Shown here in pieces: positions 19,430 through 29,931 of a stretch of 64,000 nucleotides of DNA (the stretch's first letter is position 1; each line of letters opens with the position of its first letter). Source of the stretch: Planctomycetaceae bacterium (GTDB taxonomy: Bacteria > Planctomycetota > Planctomycetia > Planctomycetales > Planctomycetaceae); contig JANQRQ010000011.1 of the NCBI GenBank assembly GCA_028284485.1, positions 1 through 64,000 of the forward strand. The letters are read 5' to 3'. A program made the position numbers and the translations under genes. The notes below the pieces were generated by a model that was given only the letters and a program-made list of their open reading frames with translations, made no database searches and had not been told where the DNA came from.

Positions 19430-19921
19430 ATGAACACTTTTGACTCCTCGCAAGAGCCGATGAGTGACGACGAGGTGTCGTCGCTGCTGCGTGACTTTTA
19501 CGCTTCAGAGATGCCTGCCGATCGGTTGCAGCCGCCGACGTTGGGCACGCGCCTTGCGGTGGAACGCACAGCCACCCGGCGAGCGAAACCGAACGCGGCG
19601 GTCATGGCTTGTATTTCCATGAGTTTGGCGCTGACTGCGATGGTTGTTTTATTTCCTCGATCCCAAACTCGTGTCACAGATAGTGAAGACGGCGGCGCGA
19701 TTTCGGCGGCACAGGGAGTGCCTGAATCGTCGATGATCGACAGCAGCGTGCCAGTCGAGCGCTCCACGCCGACTCTTCGGACCGACGCTGCCGGTGAACA
19801 CCCGAATTCAGATACGGCCATTCATATTGGTGTTCCTGAGTTGACCATCGAATTGCTACCTTCGGATGACCGAGAACGATCCGACACGGCTGATAAGCCA
19901 TCGGACTCGCCCGCTCCCTAA
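19430..19921 (+). CDS. Single-pass membrane protein, putative anti-sigma factor
   Basis: 163 residues: an acidic cytoplasmic part (DDEVSSLLRDFYASEMPADRL), one membrane helix near residues 60-76 (VMACISMSLALTAMVVLF) and a Ser/Thr/Pro-rich, low-complexity exterior. No zinc-binding HxxxCxxC motif is seen. Its place directly after an ECF sigma gene and its topology suggest an anti-sigma factor, but this is inference only. Confidence 0.6.
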   Translation: MNTFDSSQEPMSDDEVSSLLRDFYASEMPADRLQPPTLGTRLAVERTATRRAKPNAAVMACISMSLALTAMVVLFPRSQTRVTDSEDGGAISAAQGVPESSMIDSSVPVERSTPTLRTDAAGEHPNSDTAIHIGVPELTIELLPSDDRERSDTADKPSDSPAP

Positions 19922-20193
19922 AAGCCGGTTGAAGCCCTTCTGCGACTGTGTGCCACCTCTGAGAAAGTGGCTTGTTAAACAAGCACGACCGAGTGTTGGA
20001 AACCGTCGCTGCTTATAAACGCCACTATTCTCGCAGTTTGGCCGGCTCGCTGATCCATCCGGCGGGCAGCAACCGGGCGATTCCGGCAGCGTCGTCAGAA
20101 TCATTCTATTGCAATTCCGGCTCGAACTGTGCCTGATAGTGTCAGTGTCAGAACTGCGAACTCGGAATACTACAGTCGGTCGGGAGGCAACGA

Positions 20194-20766
20194 GTGAGTC
20201 GCGAAGATGATTGGAAGTTGCTACGTGAGTACACGCAAAGCGACAGCTTGATCAAACATATGCTGGCCGTCGAAGCGGCAGTCCGTGCGTATGCACGCAA
20301 ATTTGGCGAGGATGAGGAGAAATGGGGGACAGTCGGGCTTTTGCACGATTTCGACTATGAAAAATGGCCTGATCCGCCGAATCACCCGCTGAAGGGCGCG
20401 GAGATCCTCGAGCAACACGGATATCCCGGCGAGATCATTTATGCCATCAAATCGCATGCGGACTATTTGGAAGATTGTCCGCGCGTGTCGCGACTGGACA
20501 AGACGTTATACGCATGTGACGAACTTTGCGGATTCATTACCGCGTGCGCCCTGGTGCGCCCCACTCGACTGGAGGGGCTTACTGCCAAAAGCGTTCGTAA
20601 GAAAATGAAGCAAGTTTCGTTTGCGGCGGCTGTTAACCGCGATGACATCGTGCGTGGGGCAGAAGACCTCGATGTGGACTTGAACGAACACATCACATTT
20701 TGCATCACCGCCATGCAGTCGATCGCCGGAGAACTTGGTCTGACAACTGAAGGCGAGGCGAAATGA
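20194..20766 (+). CDS. HD-domain phosphohydrolase
   Basis: A 190-residue protein with HD-type motifs: KHMLAVEAAVRAYARKFG, GLLHDFDYEKWP (the HD pair), HPLKGAEIL and IKSHADY. This is the HDIG-like hydrolase family, whose members cleave nucleotides or other phosphates with a bound metal. The GTG start at 20194 has GGGAGG six bases upstream, a strong site that decides the start. It stands apart from the upstream sigma operon and converges on the FG-GAP/hydrolase gene. Confidence 0.82.
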   Translation: MSREDDWKLLREYTQSDSLIKHMLAVEAAVRAYARKFGEDEEKWGTVGLLHDFDYEKWPDPPNHPLKGAEILEQHGYPGEIIYAIKSHADYLEDCPRVSRLDKTLYACDELCGFITACALVRPTRLEGLTAKSVRKKMKQVSFAAAVNRDDIVRGAEDLDVDLNEHITFCITAMQSIAGELGLTTEGEAK

Positions 20767-20788
20767 GCCGATGCGGAATGGCGCTGAC

Positions 20789-22975
20789 TTAATACTTCAT
20801 CCGACCGCTCAGCCATTTGTATGCTGACTCACGGATGTCTTCGGGAAAATCGTGTTTCGATTCGGGATGGACGACTGTCAGTTCGTCTGAAGTCTCGAGG
20901 AGTTGAAAGACCTGGCGCGCCGATTCGACCGATCTGCGGACGCCGCCAACCTCGAAATTACTGTCACCGGTCGGCGCGTTAATAAATACCGCCCGAGGTG
21001 CAATAGCCGCCAGAATCTCGGGGAAATCAAAGGGGACTTCATCGGGGTTGCTGCGATACTGGTCGCGAATTCGCGGCATATAGCGATCGCTGGTCCATCC
21101 CTTGAGATTTCCGTTGTAATAGTCATGAAAAGCGGTAAACCCGCAACTTGTAATGACGGCTTTGATTCGCAAATCAAAGACCGCCGTGAACAAGGCATTA
21201 TGGCCTCCGAGGGAATGGCCGATGACTCCAATGGCGTCACGGTCAACGAAGGGAAGCGATTCCAAAAGGTCCACCCCGCGCAGGTTATTCCAGATCGCCT
21301 TCATGCTGCCGCTGGTGTATCCCGCCGAAGCGGAAAAGTCGTAGTCATAATCGCCGAACGATGGATAATCGGGGACGAGGCAGGCATATCCTCGATTGGC
21401 CAATTCGTGTGCGTAATGCAGCGACGGTTTGCCGCCCAAACCGGCCGGTTCGTCCTTCCCGATCTTTGTCGTTTGGTGCAAACAGAGCATCGCCTCGGCT
21501 GGTTGCTCGAGGTTGTGCGGAATCAGCAGATAGGCCGGCACGCGGTCGCCTGGTTCCACAGCAAATGTAATTCTCTGGCGCGTGTAGTGTTCGGTTTCTG
21601 ACTCTTCGATGAGCCGCAAGTCGACTGGGACGCGTTTCGATGAATCGGGCAGCGGGCCCATCACTTTTTCCATGCTCGCTAAGATATGCGCGCGTCGCAC
21701 TGCCCAATCGGCCTGCCCGGTTACGGTGTGTTCTTGCCCCGAGGCGTCGTGGTAGGACATCAGCTGTGTGTGGTCCGGGTAATCGGGGGCAGTATGTAAG
21801 AGGTTGGGGGCCGCCTCGATGGTTCCAGCTTGTCCGAGAAGGTTTTCGAACAAGAACAGTCCGCTGCGATCAGGTGCGAGCAAATCGAGGTCGCCATCCT
21901 TGTCGATATCGACCAGCTTGGGATCCAGGCCGAGGCACGGTTTCCAGTCGGCGGAGATGACGCTTCGATGCCAGGCACGCGTTTCGTCGTCGAACGAGTA
22001 AGCGGCAATCAGCATGAGGTCGTACTCTCCGCGATCTTTGCCGTCGTGACCCATGTATCGTTTACCGGTAACGATTTCATCGCGACCGTCGTTGTTCAGG
22101 TCGCCGACGAGAAGAGAATGTGCTTGTGACCACGATGTATCGATGGCATGCAGTTTCCATTCGCGGCCGCCGTCGGCTCCTGGGGATTGCTCCATCCAAT
22201 ACAAACCAGACCGGTGACCACGTCCCCAGACAATGTCGTTGTCGCCGTCGCCATCCGCATCGAAAGCCAATATGGGAATTCCCGCGTCTCGGTGGAGCCG
22301 AAATTCGGGTTGCAAGTACCACCGTCCGTTCTGCAAGTCATCGGGCGCTTTGAGCCATCCTTTGGCTGTCAGGATATCGGCACGGCCGTCGCCGTCGATA
22401 TCGCCGATGCCGATGCCATGGCCAATGGCTTCTTCCGGGAATTCGTGTCGGACCCATTTGAAGGACGGGCTCGACGTGGTTTCCAATGGTTTAATCTCCC
22501 ACCACGCGGCGAACGACTTGGTTCCGTTTGGCAACAAGTCGATTTGCCCATCGCCGTTTACATCGGCGAGTCGCGCTGTTTCCATTGGTCCTGGCTTGGC
22601 GGCGACATGTGTCGTCCATGGCCCCAATTTGGGTCCGGGATGTTCGATCCAGTAGATCGTCTCGCTGCGATAATTGCCGCTGACGATGTCAGTCCAACCG
22701 TCACCGTTGACGTCGATTGGAAGGTTCGAATAGTCGTCGAAACGGCCTCGTATGAATTCGACATCCCTGACGAAGTGCTGCTTCCAGCTGGGGGCTTCAT
22801 ACCAGTAGCCGCCGCAGTAGATATCGAGGTGTCCATCATGATTCACATCGATGACCGCGCATGCGGGATACCGCGATTCCGGATTGATATCGTGTCTCTT
22901 GAACAAAAGGCTTTGCGCGTAAAGGTTGCCAACAGCGATGTGTGCGATGACAGCGATCCCCAGAGCAATCTGCAT
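20789..22975 (-). CDS. Secreted FG-GAP repeat / alpha-beta hydrolase fusion
   Basis: From the ATG at 22975 the protein has a signal peptide (MQIALGIAVIAHIAVGNLYAQ). The frame is also open to 23074. The first half holds seven Ca-binding FG-GAP/VCBS-type motifs such as DVNHDGHLDIY, DVNGDGWTDIV, DIDGDGRADIL and DIDKDGDLDLL, which usually build a beta-propeller. The second half is a dienelactone-hydrolase/acetyl-xylan-esterase-like alpha/beta hydrolase with the nucleophile elbow GVIGHSLGG and a late SKHDFP His. Fusion of a propeller with a hydrolase suggests an exported esterase on polymer or surface substrates. Which ester it cleaves is unknown. Confidence 0.85.
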   Translation of the reverse strand: MQIALGIAVIAHIAVGNLYAQSLLFKRHDINPESRYPACAVIDVNHDGHLDIYCGGYWYEAPSWKQHFVRDVEFIRGRFDDYSNLPIDVNGDGWTDIVSGNYRSETIYWIEHPGPKLGPWTTHVAAKPGPMETARLADVNGDGQIDLLPNGTKSFAAWWEIKPLETTSSPSFKWVRHEFPEEAIGHGIGIGDIDGDGRADILTAKGWLKAPDDLQNGRWYLQPEFRLHRDAGIPILAFDADGDGDNDIVWGRGHRSGLYWMEQSPGADGGREWKLHAIDTSWSQAHSLLVGDLNNDGRDEIVTGKRYMGHDGKDRGEYDLMLIAAYSFDDETRAWHRSVISADWKPCLGLDPKLVDIDKDGDLDLLAPDRSGLFLFENLLGQAGTIEAAPNLLHTAPDYPDHTQLMSYHDASGQEHTVTGQADWAVRRAHILASMEKVMGPLPDSSKRVPVDLRLIEESETEHYTRQRITFAVEPGDRVPAYLLIPHNLEQPAEAMLCLHQTTKIGKDEPAGLGGKPSLHYAHELANRGYACLVPDYPSFGDYDYDFSASAGYTSGSMKAIWNNLRGVDLLESLPFVDRDAIGVIGHSLGGHNALFTAVFDLRIKAVITSCGFTAFHDYYNGNLKGWTSDRYMPRIRDQYRSNPDEVPFDFPEILAAIAPRAVFINAPTGDSNFEVGGVRRSVESARQVFQLLETSDELTVVHPESKHDFPEDIRESAYKWLSGRMKY

Positions 22976-23370
22976 TTGATTTCTCAAGAATCGCTTGGGA
23001 GCGTGATCTGCGAACGTCGTGGCGAATTCACAGAATCTTCGTGTCCGACTCTTCTGGGATTGCGGTGCATTCACGAGTTTGGGACTCCAGCAACACGATA
23101 TTGATGAACGTCATGCCGACCCGGCAAAAGGAAGCCGCCGGTCGATTCTCCGTTTCAATATCGTATCCCTGTTGCCGTCCCGATAGCCACTGCGGAATGG
23201 ATTCTTGCTGGTGGAATGGCCCGATTCTTAGTCTTGAAACGACAATGCCTATCCGCGGTATCACGGTCGTTGGCGGTACAACTTCGGCAGATTGATTGTG
23301 TCCGTCAGTATTGCCCGGTAAATTGTCTGAAGTGATGATGATTTTCTTCTACTGATAGGAATAAGACCCC
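22976..23370. other. Divergent intergenic region
   Basis: No separate gene is seen. The left 99 bases may still be coding if the upstream in-frame start (23074) of the FG-GAP gene is used. The right end carries the STAS gene leader, with AGGAATAAGA before its ATG. Confidence 0.45.
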
Positions 23371-23739
23371 ATGTCCGATCCTGCCCCACCCGAGGTCAGA
23401 CAACAAGACGGAGTGACAATCGTCGAATTTGGACCTGATTGGGACAACCTTTACGAAAATATGCTCGACGTTGTGACGGATTCTTTGTTGAAGATCGGGG
23501 ACGAAGCCGAGCCTCCTCGGGTGATTATTGATATGCCCCATACGAAGTTCTTTGGATCTGCGTATTTGGGCCTGCTGTTGCGTGTTTCGAATCGGTTGAA
23601 AATGCGCGGGGCGGGGTGTTTCGGCCTGAGCCGGCTGACCCCCTATTGCAAAGCTATCATCGAGAAAACCCAACTCGACGAAATCTGGCAGACCTTTGAA
23701 ACCGTTGACGAAGCGGTCGCCGCATTGAACGCAAACTAG
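23371..23739 (+). CDS. STAS-domain protein (anti-sigma antagonist type)
   Basis: A 122-residue single STAS domain: VTIVEFGPDWDNLYENM, then PRVIIDMPHTKFFGSAYLGLLLRVSNRL and a C-terminal helix. Such proteins act in partner-switching control by binding anti-sigma kinases. The usual phosphorylatable Ser of SpoIIAA is not obvious: the site reads HTKFFGSAYLG, with Ser after FG. No kinase gene lies next to it, so its partner is unknown. Confidence 0.85.
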   Translation: MSDPAPPEVRQQDGVTIVEFGPDWDNLYENMLDVVTDSLLKIGDEAEPPRVIIDMPHTKFFGSAYLGLLLRVSNRLKMRGAGCFGLSRLTPYCKAIIEKTQLDEIWQTFETVDEAVAALNAN

Positions 23740-23929
23740 CGCTGCCAACCGGGCCGATTGCGAATGGGAACGATCCCGGCGAGGCGCCGCAGGCCTGAGA
23801 CGTCGGCAATTCGTCGGGAATTTCGACAGGTGGGGTATGCACCCTCCCGGCTCGCTGCGGCATCTGTTATTTTGTGCCGGTGTCGAAGTGTTCTGTCGTA
23901 TTGATTTCGGTTGGAAGTGAATTTTCGAC

Positions 23930-25741
23930 GTGTCCATTATTGTCCAAAAATTCGGCGGGACGAGCGTTGCTGACGCTGCCAAAGTGATGAATGCCGCTCG
24001 CCGCGCGGTGGCTGCCAAGCAAAACGGTCACCAAGTTGTGATGGTGGTCAGCGCTCGTGGAAAGAAGACCGACGAGTTGGTGTCGCTGGCAGCGCAGATT
24101 ACTGAGCATCCGCCGGCTCGTGAAATGGACATGTTACTATCGACCGGCGAGCAAGAGTCGGTGGCGCTCATGGCGATGGCTGTGCGGGAATTGGGCGAAC
24201 AGGCAATTAGTTTGACTGGTGCCCAAATCGGTATCATCACGGATTCGTCGCATACAAAAGCCCGCATACGCAGTATCTCGACCGAGCGGATGCGTAACGC
24301 ATTGGAAGGCGGGAAGATTGTCATTGCAGCCGGCTTTCAAGGTGTCGACGACCAGTTCGAAATTACCACCTTGGGTCGAGGGGGGAGCGACACTACGGCG
24401 ACGGCTTTGGCTGCTGTTTTGCAGGCGGATCTTTGCGAGATCTATACCGACGTCGAGGGAGTCTTTACGACCGATCCGAGAATTGTCACCGATGCTCGTA
24501 AGATCCCGCGCATCTCGTATGACGAAATGCTTGAACTGGCCAGTTTAGGCGCAGGCGTCATGCATTCGCGGTCGATCGAGTTCGCGAAGAAATATCTCGT
24601 GCCGCTGCGAGTGCGGCCGGCCTTTTGCGATGGAGATGGCACGTTGATCGCGCCTCAAGTCGATACGCATGAGGCTGTCGTGACCGGCGTTGCATTAGTC
24701 CGAAATGAATCCCGGGTGAGCTTGGTGGAAATTCCCGATCGCCCCGGTGTGATGAGCCAAATCTTCATGCGAATGGCTGATCGCAAGATTCCCATCGACA
24801 TGGTCGTGCAGAACGTTGGAACCGGCGGATTGGCCGAAGTTTCGTTTACTGTGCCGGAATCGGAACTCGCGGAAACGTTGACTGCCGCTGATGAGTCGAT
24901 CAAGGAACTTGGGGCCGGGCGTGTGGAGCACGGGACCAATGTTGCCAAGGTCTCTGTTGTGGGCAACGGCATGCGCACGCATACCGGCGTCGCAGCACAA
25001 ATGTTTCAGTCGCTGGCTGCTTCCCAAATCAGTATCGGCATGATTACCACCGGCGATATCAAGATTTCGGTGCTTGTGGATCGTGACCAGTGCGATGCCG
25101 CGGTCGTGGCGGTGCATGGTGGTTTCGGACTGCAAAAGGGAAAAGCAGACTCACCATCAGTCGGCTGGGGGCAACAGTCGAGCAGCACCATTACCGACGA
25201 TGCGCGAGGTGATCTCGAACGGGATGTCGTCGCGCAACTGGTCAGCATGGAAGACATCGTTGTAAGTGAAGTGCAACTCGATTCTGAGCAATCACGCGTC
25301 ACCATTCGAAACCTTCCGGACGAATCAGGCGTTGCGAGTCAAATTTTTGCGGCGGTGGCTGAAGGGGCCGTGATGGTCGACATGATCGTGCAAAATATCG
25401 GTCACAGCGGCACGGCCCACCTTTCGTTTACTGTACCGCGTGACGATTTGGACCAGTGCCTGCTGTTGTGCCGCGAAGTCACCGAGCCATGGCCGGATGT
25501 GGAGATCAGCCACGAGCGCCGAATTGCAAAGCTTTCGGTCATGGGAATCGGATTGCGCAGCCACACAGGTGTTGGTGAGAGAATGTTCCGCGCATTGGCG
25601 GAATCAGGTATCAACATTCAGATGGTTAATACCAGCGAAGTTCGGATGAGCGCCGTCATCGACGAGGCCGCGGGGCAGCAGGCGCTGCAAATGCTGTTAG
25701 AGACTTTTCAACTTGAGAAGTCGGCCTCGCCATCCCGTTGA
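23930..25741 (+). CDS. lysC: Aspartate kinase with two ACT-domain pairs
   Basis: Aspartokinase phosphorylates aspartate, the entry to lysine, methionine, threonine and diaminopimelate. The kinase part (about residues 1-245) has [30 protein letters not shown] and [15 protein letters not shown]. The second half holds four ACT domains as two similar pairs: [25 protein letters not shown] with [15 protein letters not shown], then [24 protein letters not shown] with [15 protein letters not shown]. Length 603 exceeds the usual 400-460. The extra pair suggests changed feedback control. The GTG start has GGAAG 10 or more bases upstream. The 3' end overlaps the convergent protease gene by 34 bases. Confidence 0.94.
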   Translation: MSIIVQKFGGTSVADAAKVMNAARRAVAAKQNGHQVVMVVSARGKKTDELVSLAAQITEHPPAREMDMLLSTGEQESVALMAMAVRELGEQAISLTGAQIGIITDSSHTKARIRSISTERMRNALEGGKIVIAAGFQGVDDQFEITTLGRGGSDTTATALAAVLQADLCEIYTDVEGVFTTDPRIVTDARKIPRISYDEMLELASLGAGVMHSRSIEFAKKYLVPLRVRPAFCDGDGTLIAPQVDTHEAVVTGVALVRNESRVSLVEIPDRPGVMSQIFMRMADRKIPIDMVVQNVGTGGLAEVSFTVPESELAETLTAADESIKELGAGRVEHGTNVAKVSVVGNGMRTHTGVAAQMFQSLAASQISIGMITTGDIKISVLVDRDQCDAAVVAVHGGFGLQKGKADSPSVGWGQQSSSTITDDARGDLERDVVAQLVSMEDIVVSEVQLDSEQSRVTIRNLPDESGVASQIFAAVAEGAVMVDMIVQNIGHSGTAHLSFTVPRDDLDQCLLLCREVTEPWPDVEISHERRIAKLSVMGIGLRSHTGVGERMFRALAESGINIQMVNTSEVRMSAVIDEAAGQQALQMLLETFQLEKSASPSR

Positions 25742-27213
25742 TGATCGGGGTGCCAGATAACGAGCCGACTGTGCAGCATTCCGTTTTCGGGTCGGCCGAT
25801 TTTCAGCATGACGGAATTGTGAGTGGCGAACTTTTGAAGCTGCTCATTAAGCTCCGCGCGAGTTTGGACCACGCTTCCGGCGATTTCTTGGATGATATCC
25901 GAAGGTTTTAGCGTATCACCGAACACGCCATGCGGATCGACCGCCACAACGAGCAGCCCGGATTCGGAATCGCGGACACCCAGTTGGTTGGCCAAATCGT
26001 TATCGATGGTGTGCAGCGTCAATCCCATGGGGACGACCGGGAATTCTCGCTCGGGTAGGTACGCCGGCACTTCGGAACGACGCTCGAGAGTGGCACGATT
26101 TCCCAACACGACATCGATGTTAATTCGCTTCCCATTACGAAAAACGACAAGCCGCACGGTGTTACCGATCGGAGTCAGGCTGACGAGGTTGATCAAGTGG
26201 TTTTCGTCAAAGATTTCGACGCCGTCGAAACTGAGGACGACGTCATTGTGCTTGAGCAATGCTCGTGATGCGGGCGTGTTGTCGTACACTTCGACAATAT
26301 GTGCGCCTCGGACGCGGCCTAGTTGCAACGTCGAAGCGGTTTCTGCATCGAATTCGGGGTTTAACTTAACCCCCAAGTAAGCGCGCTCCACTCGGCCGTT
26401 TTCCAATAACTGGTCGACGATTTGCCGCACGAGATTGATGGGAATACTAAAACCGATGCCCTCGTTTCCGCCGCTATTGGAAGCGATCGCCGTGTTGATG
26501 CCGATAATTCGCCCTTGCATATCAATGAGCGGGCCGCCGCTGTTTCCGGGGTTGATGGCGGCATCGGTTTGCAAGAAATCTTGATTAAGGACGCTGCGGC
26601 TACTGTCCCCAAGCCTTAACGAACTTCGCCCTTTGGCGCTGATGATTCCCAATGTCATCGAGCTGGATAAGCCGAATGGGCTACCCATCGCGAGGACCAA
26701 ATGTCCGATTTCAACATCGTCGCTATTTCCCCAACGCGCTGGCTGCAAGTCGGAAGCCGAAACGCGGAGAATTGCGACATCGGAACTTTCGTCGGCCAAG
26801 ATTTTGTTTGGTTGGATAACACGCCCGTCATTCAAATGAATCGAAACGTCGGCGGGACGTGCATAAGCGACAACATGCCGATTCGTAAGAATGAACGAAC
26901 CGCCCGAATTCGGACTGGACATAATGACGCCGGAGCCGGTTTCTTCGACGACGCGTCGGTTGGTCCGCCTTTCACTTTGGATGTGAACCACACTTGGCGT
27001 CGTGAGGCTGGCGATTTTCGAAAGCGTGTGCCCGCTTTCAACAAGAGCCGACCGGCCCGAGCCGAGTTCATCGTAAAGCCGCTGGACGGTATGGACATCC
27101 AAGGCATCGGCTTCAACACGGTTCGATAACCACCAAACGTCAACCGTGACTCCGATGGCGATTCCCAGAAGCAGTGAGCAGCCGCAAATAACGCGAAGGG
27201 ATTGGCGTTTCAT
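25708..27213 (-). CDS. HtrA/DegP-type serine protease with two PDZ domains
   Basis: A 501-residue periplasmic or membrane-anchored protease. An N-terminal helix ([22 protein letters not shown]) is followed by the trypsin-like domain. The triad is visible: His in LTNRHVV, Asp in SSDVAILRV, Ser in NPGNSGGPL. Two PDZ-like domains follow at about residues 290-370 and 400-480. It is distinct from the Do-family gene at 44698. HtrA proteins handle misfolded envelope proteins. The gene converges on lysC and shares 34 bases with it. Confidence 0.9.
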   Translation of the reverse strand: MKRQSLRVICGCSLLLGIAIGVTVDVWWLSNRVEADALDVHTVQRLYDELGSGRSALVESGHTLSKIASLTTPSVVHIQSERRTNRRVVEETGSGVIMSSPNSGGSFILTNRHVVAYARPADVSIHLNDGRVIQPNKILADESSDVAILRVSASDLQPARWGNSDDVEIGHLVLAMGSPFGLSSSMTLGIISAKGRSSLRLGDSSRSVLNQDFLQTDAAINPGNSGGPLIDMQGRIIGINTAIASNSGGNEGIGFSIPINLVRQIVDQLLENGRVERAYLGVKLNPEFDAETASTLQLGRVRGAHIVEVYDNTPASRALLKHNDVVLSFDGVEIFDENHLINLVSLTPIGNTVRLVVFRNGKRINIDVVLGNRATLERRSEVPAYLPEREFPVVPMGLTLHTIDNDLANQLGVRDSESGLLVVAVDPHGVFGDTLKPSDIIQEIAGSVVQTRAELNEQLQKFATHNSVMLKIGRPENGMLHSRLVIWHPDHQRDGEADFSS

Positions 27214-27451
27214 AGCTAGTCGTCCAACTCAAAAAATTGATAACGCAGTCGCGAGCAATCGTTATCGGACGAGGATGGCAAAGGCCATGCTGAGTAGAAC
27301 GCCAAAAGGACTTAATGGGCTACCACGACGATAACGGTGCACTCGACAGTTTCAAAAGTTCAATACGTAAACCCATATTCTGACAGGAATTCGCCAAGAT
27401 GGTAGCGAATATCCTGCGGATATGAAGCCACAACGCACGAATTGAGGATTC

Positions 27452-27904
27452 TTAGTAGTCGAGGTCGAGGTCGCCCAGAGAGATTTCCGAATCGGACATT
27501 CGGCCTTCATACTCGTATGCAGTTTCCCAGTCGGCATCGAATTCTTCAGAGCCTTCTCCGAATTCTTCGAGCTTGCGCTGGCATTCCACGCACAAGGGGG
27601 TAAAAGGCACGGCTTTTAAGCGAGCAATCGGAATCGAATGTTCACAATTCTCGCAGATTCCGTATCGGCCCTCGCGGATCATCGAGATGGCTCGATCGAT
27701 TTGTCGCAATTCTCGGCTTTCGAGGGCCGCCAATTGCGAGTCCAATTCGTTCGACGCACCATCGGCTGCGGCGTCGCCGACGTCCCCCACGCTATTCTTA
27801 GCGGCTTTCGAAATCTGCCGTTCTTCGAACAATTTCTTACGAAGGGCGTCTCGTTTGGCAACCAAGCGTTGATGTAGTCTCAGCAGTGAATCTTTTCGGG
27901 CCAT
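27452..27904 (-). CDS. DksA/TraR-family zinc finger protein
   Basis: A 150-residue protein with a long N-terminal coiled coil (LRLHQRLVAKRDALRKKLFEE and ESRELRQIDRAISMIREG) and a C4 zinc finger CENC...CVEC with the family core IPIARLKAVPFTPLC. The acidic tail is unusual. DksA-type proteins bind RNA polymerase in the secondary channel; the coiled-coil tip DxxDxA is not clearly seen, so a strict DksA function is uncertain. AAGG lies 8 bases before the ATG. Confidence 0.85.
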   Translation of the reverse strand: MARKDSLLRLHQRLVAKRDALRKKLFEERQISKAAKNSVGDVGDAAADGASNELDSQLAALESRELRQIDRAISMIREGRYGICENCEHSIPIARLKAVPFTPLCVECQRKLEEFGEGSEEFDADWETAYEYEGRMSDSEISLGDLDLDY

Positions 27905-28782
27905 GGACTGCCTTCTTTCAATTCGGCGAGGACCGCTGTTTGGGCAGAATTGGGATCGTTGGAAGCGAATGAATTATCGTTCTTCGCAGTGTTAAGCCAA
28001 CTATAGCCCGCAAAACTAGGGGTGAGAAACAACATGTCTGAGATTTCCGAGTGGAATTCGACAAATCGCAACCACCGACCTAAAACCAAACAGGGCAACC
28101 GCTTTTAAGTGACTTTCATTAAATATGTTACGTCATATGAATCGGGCTAAAAGGCCTCCCGGTCTTCGGTTTGCCGAATCGCTGGATTTGACTTCTCACC
28201 GACGAAAAGTCGACTCGCCAACGATCCTTTTCCCTCCACCAAGACACTTACGCCCGCTTCTGCCGGCCCGTTGAGTCTAAGTGGCCTTATCCATGTTACC
28301 AAACTGATCGATATGTCGTAACGTACTGAAATTTATGAAGTTAACTCCTTTTCTACGCCGTTGTTACGCCTTTGGGCATACGGCGACTCCATTCGTGATT
28401 TCGACCTCGACCTTTCCAGCGGGAATTCGCTGGCAACCTGTCGCAACAAGGTGTCGCTGCAGCACGCGCCATCATCGTCGGATGAGATGAGCGGATCAAT
28501 CCCCTGAACGCGTTCCTGGCCGTATTCGCAGGATTTGGCCGACGGTTGTGCCGAGATACCGATTCTCAACGGTTAGGCCTGCGGCACCGAATTGCCGGTT
28601 CGCGCTTGACCTTGACCGTTTTTCGCACATTGCCTGTAATTCCGGCCCCGCATGGCATGGGGATGCGTTGGGCGTTTGGGCCGAATCCGCGACCAGCCGG
28701 AAAACGGAAGCCAAGCCCCACGACATATCGAAAATTTGCGTGTTCGCACACCTTGTCGGCTGAAATCTCACAGGCGGTATTT
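27905..28782. other. Long divergent intergenic region
   Basis: 878 bases separate the DksA-like gene (minus) from the LptF/G-like gene (plus). Open frames here lack ribosome sites and family motifs. A relatively AT-rich part near 28100-28350 could hold promoters. No structured RNA was recognised by eye. Confidence 0.5.
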
Positions 28783-29904
28783 GTGACAACCTTCGACCGG
28801 TACATACTTCACCGTTTCTTGCATGTCTATTCGATTGGGTTCATCGCCCTGTATGGCTTGTTCGTCGTCATCGACGGCTTTTCGAATGTGGACAGTTTTC
28901 AAGAGAACGGCGAAGTGTCCGACAATGTGGCGATTATCGTCAACATGGCCGTACACTACGTTTACCAGGCCACTTTGTTCTTCAATATGATCGGCCTTCA
29001 ATTGGGAGTCGTCGCCGTGATGGTGGTCTTCTCCCAGATTCTGAAGAACAGCGAACTCTACCCGATCCTATCGGCTGGCGTCCCAACGTACCGGCTCATT
29101 GTCCCCTGCATCTACGGCGCGCTGATCATTAATGCGATGATGATCGTCAACCAAGAAATTGTTATCCCGCGAATTGCCGGCAAACTGCAGGCTCCGCGCG
29201 GCGAGGACGAGAGTTTCGTACAAGAGGTCAAGCCTGTCTACGATCGCAAAACGCGCATCTATATTACTGGTCAGGAATTGTACCTTTCCGATCAGAAAAT
29301 CCAGGGTGCCGTCTTCGGACTTCCTGTACCGAATATCACCAACACGTTTACGACGCTCAGTGCCGACGAGGCTGTCTTCGTTGCTGAAAGCGCGCAACAG
29401 TCGTCCGGCTGGCTGTTGAAGAATCCGACTCCGAGTTTCGACGAACTAGAATTAACGGAAACAGGTCGGACGATCGTCTTGCCAAGGAATGACGCTCAGG
29501 ATGTCTTTGTCGTGACCGGTGTCTCGTTCGATGAGTTGGATTCGCAGGCGACGAACTATCGACTGCTGTCGACAGCACGGCTGACGCGCCGCATAAAGAA
29601 TCCCTCAACGGGTCTGGTCACAATTCGAGGCCAAATGCTTCACTTGCACGACCGGATGACGCAGCCGCTTATGAATTTGGCAGCCATACTTGTCGCACTT
29701 CCGTTGGTTGTCCGTAAGGAAGGCAGCGGAATCGTCATGAATTTTGCCATTTGTACCGGAGTGATGGCGTTGTATCTCGGGGTGCAGCTGGCAACATTTT
29801 ATTTGGGCAAGGTTAATGTGGTCTCGGCCGACCTGGCGGCGTGGCTCCCCGTAATCATTTGTGGGACAGCCACTGCGTGGCTGTCCGGCTCGGTACAAAC
29901 GTAA
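28783..29904 (+). CDS. LptF/LptG-family permease (YjgP/YjgQ)
   Basis: LptF and LptG form the inner-membrane channel that takes lipopolysaccharide to the Lpt bridge. The protein begins TTFDRYILHRFL, as the family does, and has about six membrane helices: near residues 12-32, 50-75 and 95-125 at the N-terminal side and three more after residue 280. A periplasmic jelly-roll-like domain lies between. The frame is open upstream to 28546, but the GTG at 28783, with AGGCGG five bases before it, gives a normal family start and 373 residues. LptF versus LptG cannot be decided by eye. Confidence 0.88.
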   Translation: MTTFDRYILHRFLHVYSIGFIALYGLFVVIDGFSNVDSFQENGEVSDNVAIIVNMAVHYVYQATLFFNMIGLQLGVVAVMVVFSQILKNSELYPILSAGVPTYRLIVPCIYGALIINAMMIVNQEIVIPRIAGKLQAPRGEDESFVQEVKPVYDRKTRIYITGQELYLSDQKIQGAVFGLPVPNITNTFTTLSADEAVFVAESAQQSSGWLLKNPTPSFDELELTETGRTIVLPRNDAQDVFVVTGVSFDELDSQATNYRLLSTARLTRRIKNPSTGLVTIRGQMLHLHDRMTQPLMNLAAILVALPLVVRKEGSGIVMNFAICTGVMALYLGVQLATFYLGKVNVVSADLAAWLPVIICGTATAWLSGSVQT

Positions 29905-29931
29905 CAGTCGTACGGGGAGCCCTTTGCCGCC

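Noticed and set aside
22148-23104. 318-codon plus-strand frame opposite the FG-GAP gene
   Set aside because: Antisense to a gene with clear domain motifs.
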